In this document: positions 54,790-63,891 of the stretch, piece by piece
How positions within the stretch are numbered: the first letter of the stretch is position 1
How the letters are laid out: the number at the start of each line of letters is the position of its first letter
Origin: Desulfobacula sp964636495
GTDB lineage: Bacteria; Desulfobacterota; Desulfobacteria; Desulfobacterales; Desulfobacteraceae
Assembly: GCA_964636495.1 (NCBI GenBank)
Contig: CAZWSL010000010.1
Span: forward strand, 1-64,000
Direction of reading: 5' to 3'
DNA length: 64,000 nt
Program-made: the position numbers and the translations under genes
The notes under the pieces: generated by a model
Databases searched by the model: none
Told to the model about the DNA's origin: nothing
What the model saw: only the letters and a program-made list of their open reading frames with translations

Positions 54790-54847
54790 AGACCGTAATT
54801 AAATTAGAAATCAGGATCTCAAACTGCAGAACAACCTGTATGAATGG

Positions 54848-55435
54848 TCAAATCTTATAAATTATCCGCTTGTCTGTAATAATAATATCCACAGTATATT
54901 TTCTCGATTCCATCTGGATCTGGTCAACAACCTGTTCTTCATATGCAATTGAAATTTTTCTGCAGGTCTCTGGAAGCTTTGATATCAACCGTCGATAATA
55001 ATCACTGCCAAATCCAATTCTTCCCCCTTTATCGTCAAATGCAAGCCCTGGAATAATTGCGATGTCAACATCTTCCAATGGAATTTTTTTACACTTTGTA
55101 ATATCCGGTTCCAATATATCATTGGTATTCACTGCAAGGTCTTTGGTGTAGTTTGTGATCTTATAAATATTTATCATATTTTTCGCACTTGAAAGCAGTG
55201 GCAGGGCAAGCTGTTTTTCAATAGTCAGCGACTTTTTAATTATTTTCTCCGTAGGGATCTCATTACTCTGCGGAGTATATAGAAATACCACCTGGGATTC
55301 CATAAAATTGGCAAACTCAAAAAGCTTTTGTTCAATAATCTCATATTTCTGAACAAGTTCTTTATCTGTAAGTTTATCCAGCCTCTCTGCAACCACTGAA
55401 AGATTACTGTTTTTTACACTCTTGATTTCATTCAT
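54848..55435 (-). CDS. 5-formyltetrahydrofolate cyclo-ligase family protein
   Basis: At 195 residues it has the usual length. The C-terminal block PGLAFDDKGGRIGFGSDYYRRLI (about 128-150, here split as two runs) corresponds to the PGxAFDxxGxRLGYGxGYYDR signature, but the usual GKGYYDR is GSDYYRR. The N-terminal basic ATP-binding segment (normally RxxxxR) is weak too. It would convert 5-formyl-THF to methenyl-THF. With altered residues, activity is uncertain, and a folate-independent role is possible. It is divergent from serS and has its own good promoter. Confidence 0.75.
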   Translation of the reverse strand: MNEIKSVKNSNLSVVAERLDKLTDKELVQKYEIIEQKLFEFANFMESQVVFLYTPQSNEIPTEKIIKKSLTIEKQLALPLLSSAKNMINIYKITNYTKDLAVNTNDILEPDITKCKKIPLEDVDIAIIPGLAFDDKGGRIGFGSDYYRRLISKLPETCRKISIAYEEQVVDQIQMESRKYTVDIIITDKRIIYKI

Positions 55436-55491
55436 ATAAATTTATCCTTATTATTTTATAAACGGTATTATAAATTTTAAGTATTCAGCAA

Positions 55492-55519
55492 ATATTATAC
55501 ACATGACATTAATTGTCAA
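55492..55519 (-). promoter_or_regulatory. sigma-70 promoter for the cyclo-ligase-like gene
   Basis: Minus-strand TTGACA (55519-55514), 16 nt, TAATAT (55497-55492), with about 55 nt to the ATG. Both hexamers match closely. A weaker plus-strand pair, TTGACT (55532-55537), 17 nt and TATCAG (55555-55560), could serve serS. Confidence 0.6.
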
Positions 55520-55630
55520 CGGCAATAATCATTGACTGTTTATACACCCCGTGATATCAGGTAGGCTGTTGTAAATTTCTCTTTTAATTAAGAACTTAAC
55601 ACTATTATATATGAGGTAAACTGGTCAAAT

Positions 55631-56917
55631 ATGCTGGATTTAAAATATGTAAAAAACAATCTTGAAGATGTAAAGAAATTAATGGCAAAAAGAGGAGCAA
55701 AAATTGATTTTGCTCCTTTTGTGGATAATGATGATAAAAGAAAAGCCCTTCTCCTGGAAATAGAAGAGCTGAGACATAAAAGAAATATTGTTTCTGATGA
55801 AATCGCTGCAATGAAGCGAAATGGTAAAAATGCACAACCCGTTATAAATGAAATGAAATCTGTATCTGAAACAATCAAGAAACTCGATAAACAGCTTGTA
55901 ATCATTGAAAAAAATATTCATAGTTTTCTTATCTCTATTCCAAATATTCCTCACCATGATGTTCCAAAGGGTGAGGATGATACCGAAAACAGGCTTGAAA
56001 AAATCCATGGAGACCCAAAAGAGTTTAATTTTAATGTCAAACCTCACTGGACTATTGGAGAAAATCTGAATATACTTGATTTTACAAGAGCTGCAAAGCT
56101 TACAGGTACAAGATTTCCTCTATATATTGGAAAAGGAGCACAGCTTGAAAGAGCATTGATTAATTTCATGCTTGACGTTCATACAACAGAGCATGGTTTC
56201 ACAGAAACGCTGCCACCTTTTATTGTGAACAAAAACACCATGACAGGAACAGGACAATTACCCAAATTTGAAGAGGATCTTTTCAAAATCGAGGGAACGG
56301 ATTATTACCTGATTCCAACATCTGAAGTGCCTGTGACCAATATTTATGCAGATGAAATCATTGATGAATCGATGCTGCCGTACAAATTCACGGCATATAC
56401 CCCCTGTTTCAGGTCTGAAGCTGGCTCATATGGGCGGGATACAAAAGGATTAATCCGCCAGCATCAGTTCAATAAAGTGGAAATGGTTAAATTAACAACA
56501 CCTGAAACATCTTTTGATGAGTTAGACTCACTGCTTGCTGATGCTGAAAAAATTCTTCAGCTGCTTGAACTTCCATACCAGGTGGTAACACTCTGCACTG
56601 GTGATTTAGGTTTTTCTGCCACAAAAACCTTTGATATTGAAGTGTGGATGCCTGGACAGGATGACGGCAAAGGAAAATACAGAGAGATTTCTTCATGCAG
56701 TAACTGCCTTGATTTTCAGGCCAGACGTGCAAACATCCGATTCAGAAGAAAAGGAGGGAAAAAATTAGAATTCGTCCATACTTTAAACGGATCAGGCCTT
56801 GCTGTGGGAAGGACATTTGCAGCCATACTTGAAAATTATCAGCAGAATGATGGATCCGTACGCATTCCCGATGTTCTGGTACCATATATGGGAGGAGAGA
56901 AAATAATTAAGCCATGA
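55631..56917 (+). CDS. serS: seryl-tRNA synthetase
   Basis: The 428-residue class II synthetase starts with MLDLKYVKNNLEDVKKLMAKR and a long coiled-coil arm (about 30-100) that contacts tRNA-Ser. Catalytic motifs follow: LIPTSEVPVTNIYADE near 228, CFRSEAGSYGRDTKGLIRQHQF near 256 and NGSGLAVGRTFAAILENYQ near 382. It is the ordinary bacterial form. It overlaps thrC by 4 nt (ATGA), so charging of serine and threonine synthesis share a transcript. Confidence 0.97.
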   Translation: MLDLKYVKNNLEDVKKLMAKRGAKIDFAPFVDNDDKRKALLLEIEELRHKRNIVSDEIAAMKRNGKNAQPVINEMKSVSETIKKLDKQLVIIEKNIHSFLISIPNIPHHDVPKGEDDTENRLEKIHGDPKEFNFNVKPHWTIGENLNILDFTRAAKLTGTRFPLYIGKGAQLERALINFMLDVHTTEHGFTETLPPFIVNKNTMTGTGQLPKFEEDLFKIEGTDYYLIPTSEVPVTNIYADEIIDESMLPYKFTAYTPCFRSEAGSYGRDTKGLIRQHQFNKVEMVKLTTPETSFDELDSLLADAEKILQLLELPYQVVTLCTGDLGFSATKTFDIEVWMPGQDDGKGKYREISSCSNCLDFQARRANIRFRRKGGKKLEFVHTLNGSGLAVGRTFAAILENYQQNDGSVRIPDVLVPYMGGEKIIKP

Positions 56918-58416
56918 AGCCTGAATTTTTTCCAGAAGATATCAGACCATACATCATCCCGAAAGCTGACGGCGAACTCTATTATAAATGCTTTGGATGT
57001 CCAGCTGAATACTCTATTGACAAGCTTTTATATACCTGCCCTCAATGCGGTGAGGTCATGCTTATTGAAGAGAGAAATCATAAGAATATTCAAAAAATTC
57101 CAGGTAGATTATGGCAGAAAATTTTTGATTTCAGAGCAGTGTTAAAAATTCCTGCTCTGAAAGGTATATACAGATATCATGAATTTATTGGATCCTGTAT
57201 CCCGCTGGATTCCATTATCTACCTTGGCGAAGGTCATACGCCTGTTATTCAGGCTAATAAAAACCTGCAGGAAGAGGTTGGAGTCTCTTTTTTCTATAAA
57301 AATGACGGACAGAACCCAACTGCCTCCTTTAAAGACCGCGGCATGGCAAGTGCCATATCAAGTATTAAATATCTTACTGACCAGAAACTTGTGTCAGATG
57401 TTATTGCAGTATGTGCATCCACTGGAGACACATCTGCCGCAGCAGCTCTATATGCCTCTTATCTAGCCCCATTAATCAAATCTGCTGTACTTCTGCCCCA
57501 TAAAAAAGTGACTTCCCAGCAGCTTTCTCAACCCCTTGGAAGTGGAGCTCAGGTTTTTGAAATTCCAGGTGTCTTTGATGACTGCATGAAAATAGTTGAA
57601 TATCTTTCAAGCAAATATAATGTTGCGCTTTTAAATTCAAAAAATGCCTGGAGAATTCTTGGTCAGGAATCATATTCTTATGAAATTGCGCAAGATTTTG
57701 AATGGAATTTGAAAAAAAAAGCTGTATTTGTTCCAATTGGAAATGCCGGCAATATTTCTGCTGTGATGAACGGATTTATTAAATTCTACAACGCCGGTAT
57801 TATAGACCATCTGCCAAAAATCATCGGTGTCCAGTCTGAGCATGCTGATCCTGTTTTTCAATACTATATTGAGCCGGATGAAACCAAAAGAAAATTTTCT
57901 CCGGTTGATACAAAACCAAGTGTTGCCCAGGCAGCAATGATTGGCAATCCAGTCTCAATGCCCAGGGTAATAAAAATTGTAAAAGAATATAACAGACTTG
58001 CAAACCGGCAGAACGTTTTTTTTGTGCAGGTAACAGAGCAATCCATAATGGACTGGCAGCTTAAAGCAAATAAAAATGGTCATATTACCTGCACCCAGGG
58101 GGGAGAGTGCCTTGCAGGACTTGTAAAAGCAAGACAATTAAACATTATTGACAGTGGGGAGAGTGCAATACTTGATGCAACAGCTCATGCCATAAAATTT
58201 TCTGAATTTCAAAATCTCTATTTTGAATCAAGCATACCGGAAGAGTATAACGTTCAGTCTGACCCGGATAATGTTAATCTGCCTGATTTGATACTGCCTG
58301 AAAATCCAGATTTAACGCCATCTCAGCAAAAACGACTTGAAAAAAAAGATTTCCAGCATTTTATGAAGGATATTTCCAATAAATTAGCTATAAAATTAAA
58401 TTTAAAATTAACCTGA
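56914..58416 (+). CDS. thrC: threonine synthase
   Basis: The 500-residue PLP enzyme has an N-terminal zinc-ribbon-like pair, CFGC...CPQCGE (residues about 25-48), a feature of the long thrC class. The PLP Lys lies in QNPTASFKDRGM near 148, with STGDTSAAAALYAS near 170 and GNAGNISAVMNGF near 275. It converts O-phosphohomoserine to threonine. Cobalamin linker synthesis (cobD) also draws on threonine, but the two loci are 16 kb apart. Downstream the LysM gene follows after 6 nt. Confidence 0.95.
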   Translation: MKPEFFPEDIRPYIIPKADGELYYKCFGCPAEYSIDKLLYTCPQCGEVMLIEERNHKNIQKIPGRLWQKIFDFRAVLKIPALKGIYRYHEFIGSCIPLDSIIYLGEGHTPVIQANKNLQEEVGVSFFYKNDGQNPTASFKDRGMASAISSIKYLTDQKLVSDVIAVCASTGDTSAAAALYASYLAPLIKSAVLLPHKKVTSQQLSQPLGSGAQVFEIPGVFDDCMKIVEYLSSKYNVALLNSKNAWRILGQESYSYEIAQDFEWNLKKKAVFVPIGNAGNISAVMNGFIKFYNAGIIDHLPKIIGVQSEHADPVFQYYIEPDETKRKFSPVDTKPSVAQAAMIGNPVSMPRVIKIVKEYNRLANRQNVFFVQVTEQSIMDWQLKANKNGHITCTQGGECLAGLVKARQLNIIDSGESAILDATAHAIKFSEFQNLYFESSIPEEYNVQSDPDNVNLPDLILPENPDLTPSQQKRLEKKDFQHFMKDISNKLAIKLNLKLT

Positions 58417-58422
58417 TAATTT

Positions 58423-59889
58423 ATGAAAAAACTTGCAGTTTTTAAAAAATTTGTTTTTATTTTCATAGCACTTTATGCTTATTTTATTTCTCCTTTTCTG
58501 CCTTACTCTCTGGCAAAAGGGGTGAAAACTTCATATAAACAATATTCTATCTTTAAATATCAGAACAATGATATTCTCTGCGAACCTTATGTTGTAAATA
58601 AAAATGACTGGCTATATAAAATTTTCAAGGAAAAAGGTGAAATATCAGAAAAAGATTTTCCCTATTTTATAAACCTTTTTAAAAAACTCAATCCACATAT
58701 CAGCAATGTTGATGCCATTCAGCCCGGTATGCAGATCCTAATTCCCCTGAAAAAAATCATAAAAGAGGAATACAGTCACAATGCCACAGGAATTATTGAT
58801 ATCCCAGTAGTTGAATTTTCTACAAAAGCTGAAGATATAGACCTTAAACCATTTGTCAAAAAGCATATTGTACAAAAGGGAGATACCATTTCAACTCTGA
58901 TTGATAAAACGTTTTTAAACAAGAATGGACTCATATCAAAACAGGGAATGAAAGCATTCCTGCTTGCAAATCCGAATATTAAAAATATAAATATTATCTA
59001 TGAAGGAGCTGAAATCTATCTGCCTGTTCCATCAATCACATCTCAACCATGGTTTAATGCGAAATCACCTAAAAGACGTCCAACAAAAAAAACAGAGCGA
59101 TCAGAGGAAATGAAAAGAAAAATTCAAGCCCATGAGCTGGCACAGCTGAAAAAATATTCTACTCTTATCGGAGGTACACTTCTGAACCAGGGGCAGATAC
59201 ACTTTCCAGGAAAAAACAGCTCTAAAATGGTTCTGGATCTGGCAACCTCTCCTGTAATTGAGACAGCTGATGGATCCAGAATATTAATCATGACCGGTAA
59301 TAATTTAAATGCAGAACTGCTTGAACATATACAAATATACTGGAAGGATTTAAAAACTCAGCTGCTGTCAAAAGCAATTGAACAGATAAAGAGAAGGAAA
59401 ATCAGCAGGAAAGCTGAAAAATCAAGTTCTGCTGAAGAACAAAAAGAGATTGTAAGTAAACTTTTAGCCCATACGGATTATGAGTATATTCCATCTGTAA
59501 TAATCGCTTTTACAATTGAAAATATGAATCTTGAAGCAGAGTTTGGAAAAATTTTCAGACCATATGAAACTGACCTGCTGATCAATTTTGGAAATGTTTA
59601 CGGATCTGCTATAAAAGCTTTGGAAAAAAACAGATACTCAATCTTCTCTGTAAACCCGAAAACAAATTCTCTTGAGCTTGCAAAACAGCTGTTCCTATCC
59701 CTTGGATATACCACATGGAATAACCCTTCATTTGCTTATCAGAAAAAAATAAAAAAAATTAACGGTCTCTATGTTTCTAAAAACAATAACAAATTATTTA
59801 TAAGCATCGAGCTGTTAAATATGGATATAAAAAAATATCTGACAGAAAAAAATATAAAAACAGTGACCATAAAATCAATTCATCAATAA
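58423..59889 (+). CDS. LysM-domain envelope protein of unknown function
   Basis: The 488-residue protein has a signal or anchor segment at 8-30, then two LysM-like repeats. The first is about 50-105 (VVNKNDWLYKIFKEKG...INLFKKLNPHISNVDAIQPGMQILIP). The second is about 143-205 (HIVQKGDTISTLIDKTF...NPNIKNINIIYEGAEIYLPVP). A Lys/Glu-rich linker follows, then a C-terminal region (240-488) of mixed alpha/beta character with no match that I recognise. LysM repeats bind peptidoglycan. It is tightly linked to thrC upstream and to a PilF-like lipoprotein gene 19 nt downstream, close to the pilQ-pilP locus, so a role in pilus anchoring is possible. Confidence 0.8.
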   Translation: MKKLAVFKKFVFIFIALYAYFISPFLPYSLAKGVKTSYKQYSIFKYQNNDILCEPYVVNKNDWLYKIFKEKGEISEKDFPYFINLFKKLNPHISNVDAIQPGMQILIPLKKIIKEEYSHNATGIIDIPVVEFSTKAEDIDLKPFVKKHIVQKGDTISTLIDKTFLNKNGLISKQGMKAFLLANPNIKNINIIYEGAEIYLPVPSITSQPWFNAKSPKRRPTKKTERSEEMKRKIQAHELAQLKKYSTLIGGTLLNQGQIHFPGKNSSKMVLDLATSPVIETADGSRILIMTGNNLNAELLEHIQIYWKDLKTQLLSKAIEQIKRRKISRKAEKSSSAEEQKEIVSKLLAHTDYEYIPSVIIAFTIENMNLEAEFGKIFRPYETDLLINFGNVYGSAIKALEKNRYSIFSVNPKTNSLELAKQLFLSLGYTTWNNPSFAYQKKIKKINGLYVSKNNNKLFISIELLNMDIKKYLTEKNIKTVTIKSIHQ

Positions 59890-59908
59890 ATTACAGGGCA
59901 CTATCCAT

Positions 59909-60673
59909 ATGAAAAATTTATTCTCTATTTTTTTTATCTCTCTTTTTCTTATTTCATGCGCATCTCAAAATTTTGATCCCCAAAAAGAAAAAAAACTTGC
60001 TGTTGCCAACCGAGAACTCGGTGACGGGTATTATAATATTGGCCAGTATACGGCTGCCTTAAAAACACTGCTTGAGGCCCAGAAAACCATTCCCAACGAT
60101 CCAGATCTTAATAACAGTCTCGGGCTCGTTTATCTTGCCAAAGAGAGATATAAACTTGCTGAAAACTATTTTAAAAAAGCGGTGAAGATTAAAAAAGATT
60201 ATACTCAGGCAAAAAATAATCTGGGAGCAGCCTATCTTAAACAGAAAAAATGGGATTTAGCAATCAAGTGCTTTCAGGAGGTGCTGCAGGATATTCTGTA
60301 TGCGACCCCTGAAATACCGCTATACAATCTTGGAAGGGTGTATTTCCATCAGAAAATGTATAAAAAGGCAAACACATATTTCAAACAATCCCTGGAGACC
60401 AATCCGGATTTCCTGACTGCTGTTCATGGTATGTCATCACTTTATATAGTGACAGGTGATTATAAACCAGCATTGAATCTTCTGCATTATCATCTTAAAA
60501 AACAACCCAGAGCTGCTGTTTTACACTCTGTTCTGGCAAAAGTCCATGAAAGCATGAAGAATTATAAAGAAGCAAAGAGATCATTGCATACCGTACTTGA
60601 ACTAGTACCTGAGACAACCCCCCTTGCAATTGAGGCTCAAAATAGGCTTTTACAACTTGATACGCTGTATTGA
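59909..60673 (+). CDS. TPR lipoprotein, PilF/PilW-like
   Basis: The 254-residue protein has a lipoprotein signal (MKNLFSIFFISLFLISCAS, Cys 17). Six or so tetratricopeptide repeats follow, such as GQYTAALKTLLEAQKTIPND, AENYFKKAVKIKKDY and ANTYFKQSLETNPDF. PilF/PilW is the pilotin that helps the PilQ secretin reach and oligomerise in the outer membrane, and pilQ-pilP lie just beyond, convergent. Several TPR lipoproteins look alike, so the pilotin role is contextual. A weak hairpin ATTGAT/ATCAAT lies downstream at 60700-60716. Confidence 0.78.
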   Translation: MKNLFSIFFISLFLISCASQNFDPQKEKKLAVANRELGDGYYNIGQYTAALKTLLEAQKTIPNDPDLNNSLGLVYLAKERYKLAENYFKKAVKIKKDYTQAKNNLGAAYLKQKKWDLAIKCFQEVLQDILYATPEIPLYNLGRVYFHQKMYKKANTYFKQSLETNPDFLTAVHGMSSLYIVTGDYKPALNLLHYHLKKQPRAAVLHSVLAKVHESMKNYKEAKRSLHTVLELVPETTPLAIEAQNRLLQLDTLY

Positions 60674-60762
60674 CTCTTCCTTTCCTTTTCCACCTTATTA
60701 TTGATTTTTCATCAATCAGATTATTCGTCAGTATCTTTCATAACATCTTGTTTATTGATGCT

Positions 60763-60898
60763 GATATCTTTGAATAACATCCTCTTTAGCCCGGTTCATC
60801 TGGTCTGGAATATGAAAACGATAATCCCTGAATAATTCTAAATATTCCTGAAGTTATCATCTTTATTTTTTTTGTACCGAAACAGCGTTCATCAGAAA
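60763..60898. mobile_element. MITE-like element, decayed copy 3
   Basis: GATATCTTTGAATAAC (60763-60778) lines up with the left end GAGACCTTTGCATAAC of copy 2. The alignment continues through CCTCTTT..GCCC, GGAATATGAAAA (60808-60819) and ATTCCT..GTTAT (60843-60856). The right end is barely recognisable near 60885-60898. It occupies the space between the PilF-like gene and the pilQ stop. It looks like an old insertion with no intact inverted repeats. Confidence 0.6.
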
Positions 60899-60901
60899 AA
60901 A

Positions 60902-63229
60902 CTATTTGCTTTGGGAGGAAAAACTATTTCTTTTCTGATCCAACTGCACAATGGATGGTGTGATAAATATTAAAAGCTCATTTCTCTTGTCTGCATCAAT
61001 ATCGGTTCTGAAAAGCCGCCCGAGAAGAGGGATATCAGAGAGGATTGGAACACCAGAACTGCTCTCATTTTCAGATGTTTTTACAATACCGCCAATCACT
61101 ATGGTATCATTATTATTGACAAGTAATTCTGTTTCAGCTTCATTGGTTGAAAGAGAAGGAATTCCATTTGTAATAGAGTCAATATCATTTTTTGTCAAAT
61201 AGACATTCATGGAAATTCTTTTGTCAGGAGTCACATGAGGTGTTACTTCCAGAAGAAGATCAATGCTTTTAAATGAAACAGAGGAACCTCCTGTATCATC
61301 ACGCTCAAGATATGCATATTCCAGACCCTGTTTAATTTTAGCGGTTTTATTATCAAGGGTGAGTATTCTTGGCGATGAGATCACTTTTACATCACCTTTG
61401 ATTTCAGAAGCAGATAATTTTGCATTCAATGCTGTCATTTTTGACCCAAACAGTCTGAAAAAAGACAAATCAATACTCTGCGAAGGTGCTACCACTGGAT
61501 GGTTGAGTGACACATCAAAATCTTTTATAAAACCAGACACAGTAGATTCTCTGTTTGAGATACTCAAGCCTACCCCTAATTCCTGGGTAAAACTCTTTGT
61601 TACCTCCACAACCTTAGCTTCAATCATAATTTGCGGAGTAACTTGATCAAGGCGGTATATAATCTCTTTTGCCTGATCAATTTTCTCCTGGACATCGGTT
61701 ATTATGATCATATTGGTTCTTTCATCAACACTGATTTTTCCCCTCTCTTTTGAAAGAATTTTAGTTATGTGAGGTTCGATATCCTTTTGTGCATCTGAAT
61801 AATTAATCGGTATATACTCTGTCACTAAAGGTTCAAAGCTTTTCCTCTGCTCCAGGGATTTTTTCTTGGCAGTAATTGATTCCTCTACTATTTTTTTCTC
61901 TTTTTTCAACGTATCAAGGGTTGCAATACGAATAACATTCCCTTCTTGCTTCATGCCAAGATTATTCATTTTTAATACAAGATCAAGCACCTGGTCCCAT
62001 GGAACCGGATCTTCAAGTGTCAACGTTACTTTGCCACTCACATTTTTATCAATGGCAAAATTGGTTTTACCAACACTTCTTAAAATCCTGAATACATTTT
62101 TTATGTCTGTCTCATAAAAATCGAGTTGTATTTTTTCACCTGTATACACTTTTTTGGAACCAAAAATATCTTCTTCTATGCTTGTCTCTGTTTTTAAAAC
62201 AGACTGTTTGCTGCTGGCTTTGTTTATCTGCTCCTGACTGGTTTCAGCAGTCTGGAGCCTGATATCATTGTCTGCTTTTATTTCCGCTTTTTTGAATACA
62301 GGCGGTTCAATTGTTGAAGGATCAAAAAAGAGCAGAACTTCATTTCCTTTTTGGACAATCCGGTAAGGTACCTGTTCTCTGGTCTCAATTTTGATTCTGG
62401 CTGTTTTTTTCTTTCCAGACACCTGTTCAGGTATCAGGCTTTTAACTGCAGATTTAAAATACTGCGTTAAAATGGGTCGTTTGTGGTGGTCAGGAACAAT
62501 TGTATTATAAAGTTCAAGATAGAGGTAGTTGCTGTCGTGCTGCCTGATATCATACTTTACCGGATGGTCAGTCTGAACAATTATATCTGATCTGCCGTTT
62601 TCCTTTGTATGAAACTCTATGTTTGTCAGTGTTGCTGTTTCTGCAGAAACAGAAATTTTTTCCTTAGGAGTTGCTTTTTGAATATTTTTCTCTTCCGATG
62701 CTTTCGTGTCAGAGGATAAATCGCTTGCTTCCGCAAGTTTATCTCCTTCCATGGAAAGTACGATTTTTAAGTAAGTGCTCTTTTCTATCACCTCATAGTC
62801 GAAATCGCGGTCCAGCAAAATCTCAATTTTTATTGTTGATTTTTCCTTATCAGCATACTTTACAACAAGATCACTTATATCATTATTATCAGGGATAATA
62901 GCTTTAAACCCCGAACTAATCTCTGTTGCCGGCAGGTAGACAGCAATACCAAATGGAAAAGACTGTTTCATTGAAGTATAGACCAGTTTTTGATTCCCCC
63001 TCAGTATGATATCAATATTCTTATTTTGTAATCTTGCTCTAATGGATTTCAGCTGCCTCTTATCCGTATTTACAGCTTTAATTTTTTTTGATGTCTCAGG
63101 TTTTACCTGTTTTGATGTTTTTGCTTTTTCGCCGCTGTTTATCACACATCCTGCAGCAATGCATACAACTAGAAGAGTTACAACTATTGTGACCGCTTTT
63201 CTAATTCTCTCTATTTGAAAAAAAGGCAT
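60902..63229 (-). CDS. pilQ: type IV pilus secretin PilQ
   Basis: About 775 residues from ATG 63229, preceded by GAGGGG; an in-frame ATG at 63241 is less well placed. The N-terminus is a lipoprotein-like signal (VVCIAAGC). Two AMIN-type domains (about 55-160 and 205-310) bind peptidoglycan. An STN/N0 domain follows (LDFYETDIKNVFRILRSVGKTNFAIDKNVSGKVTL), then an N1 region and the C-terminal secretin (about 530-760, with VVEVTKSFTQELGVGL and GGIVKTSENESSSGVPILSDIPLLGRLF). It forms the outer-membrane pore for the pilus. The start lies one nt after the pilP stop. Confidence 0.94.
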   Translation of the reverse strand: MPFFQIERIRKAVTIVVTLLVVCIAAGCVINSGEKAKTSKQVKPETSKKIKAVNTDKRQLKSIRARLQNKNIDIILRGNQKLVYTSMKQSFPFGIAVYLPATEISSGFKAIIPDNNDISDLVVKYADKEKSTIKIEILLDRDFDYEVIEKSTYLKIVLSMEGDKLAEASDLSSDTKASEEKNIQKATPKEKISVSAETATLTNIEFHTKENGRSDIIVQTDHPVKYDIRQHDSNYLYLELYNTIVPDHHKRPILTQYFKSAVKSLIPEQVSGKKKTARIKIETREQVPYRIVQKGNEVLLFFDPSTIEPPVFKKAEIKADNDIRLQTAETSQEQINKASSKQSVLKTETSIEEDIFGSKKVYTGEKIQLDFYETDIKNVFRILRSVGKTNFAIDKNVSGKVTLTLEDPVPWDQVLDLVLKMNNLGMKQEGNVIRIATLDTLKKEKKIVEESITAKKKSLEQRKSFEPLVTEYIPINYSDAQKDIEPHITKILSKERGKISVDERTNMIIITDVQEKIDQAKEIIYRLDQVTPQIMIEAKVVEVTKSFTQELGVGLSISNRESTVSGFIKDFDVSLNHPVVAPSQSIDLSFFRLFGSKMTALNAKLSASEIKGDVKVISSPRILTLDNKTAKIKQGLEYAYLERDDTGGSSVSFKSIDLLLEVTPHVTPDKRISMNVYLTKNDIDSITNGIPSLSTNEAETELLVNNNDTIVIGGIVKTSENESSSGVPILSDIPLLGRLFRTDIDADKRNELLIFITPSIVQLDQKRNSFSSQSK

Positions 63230-63230
63230 A

Positions 63231-63866
63231 TTACCCCTCATTATCCATTTTATGAAGTTTTATTTCCTGAAACTGCTCTTTAAGCCTTCCTTTATAATCC
63301 TTTACAAGTTCTCTGACAACAATACTGTCTCTGTTGATTTTAGATACTTTGCCCTCTTTCTTACCCATATAGGTACCTATTCCCACCTCATATCCTTTAC
63401 CACTTGCCTCTTCAACCATTGCGATACTCTTATCTTTCATAATAATAACAGCCACAAGACGAATCTGGCTCAGTTCTATTTTTTCAAGGGGAGTCAAAAT
63501 TCTTTTCTTCTTTTTCGGTATGTTACCGCTAGATTTGCTGATCTGTGATTTTTCCTGAATCAAAGGTATGAACGGATCAAGTTTTCCTGTTGAATTATAG
63601 TGCTCTATGATGTTTTTTGAAGTTTGCTGTTTCTGTATTCGGGCAATTTTTTTGATTTCAGTCGCTGTATTGGGTTTTGGCACTGGATCAGCTGTTTTAG
63701 CCCTTACTTTATCTGTTGTTCTTTTAGCAACTTGATAGTAAATTTTTTTCGGAACTGTATTTGATACAGATCTGTTATTTTGTGATTTATCATCACATGC
63801 AGAAAAACAGAAGATAAGACCCATTAATATAAATACAAGAAAATTTATTTTAAGCTTATATACCAT
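63231..63866 (-). CDS. pilP: type IV pilus inner-membrane lipoprotein PilP
   Basis: The 211-residue protein has a lipoprotein signal ending FCFSAC (Cys near 24). A disordered Lys/Thr-rich stretch follows, then a beta-sandwich domain from about 110 with KRILTPLEKIELSQIRLVAVI, EEASGKGYEVGIGTYMGKKEGKV and the closing beta strands typical of PilP. It connects PilN/PilO to PilQ. It lies between the partial pilO and pilQ genes on the minus strand, in the usual M-N-O-P-Q order, assuming the earlier genes are outside the window. Confidence 0.9.
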   Translation of the reverse strand: MVYKLKINFLVFILMGLIFCFSACDDKSQNNRSVSNTVPKKIYYQVAKRTTDKVRAKTADPVPKPNTATEIKKIARIQKQQTSKNIIEHYNSTGKLDPFIPLIQEKSQISKSSGNIPKKKKRILTPLEKIELSQIRLVAVIIMKDKSIAMVEEASGKGYEVGIGTYMGKKEGKVSKINRDSIVVRELVKDYKGRLKEQFQEIKLHKMDNEG

Positions 63867-63891
63867 TTTAGCTATTATTTTTTACTCTCTC

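Noticed and set aside
55436..55630. 6S RNA beside the 5-formyl-THF cyclo-ligase gene, as in gammaproteobacteria
   Set aside because: The spacer has two facing promoters but no long central-bubble hairpin expected for 6S RNA.
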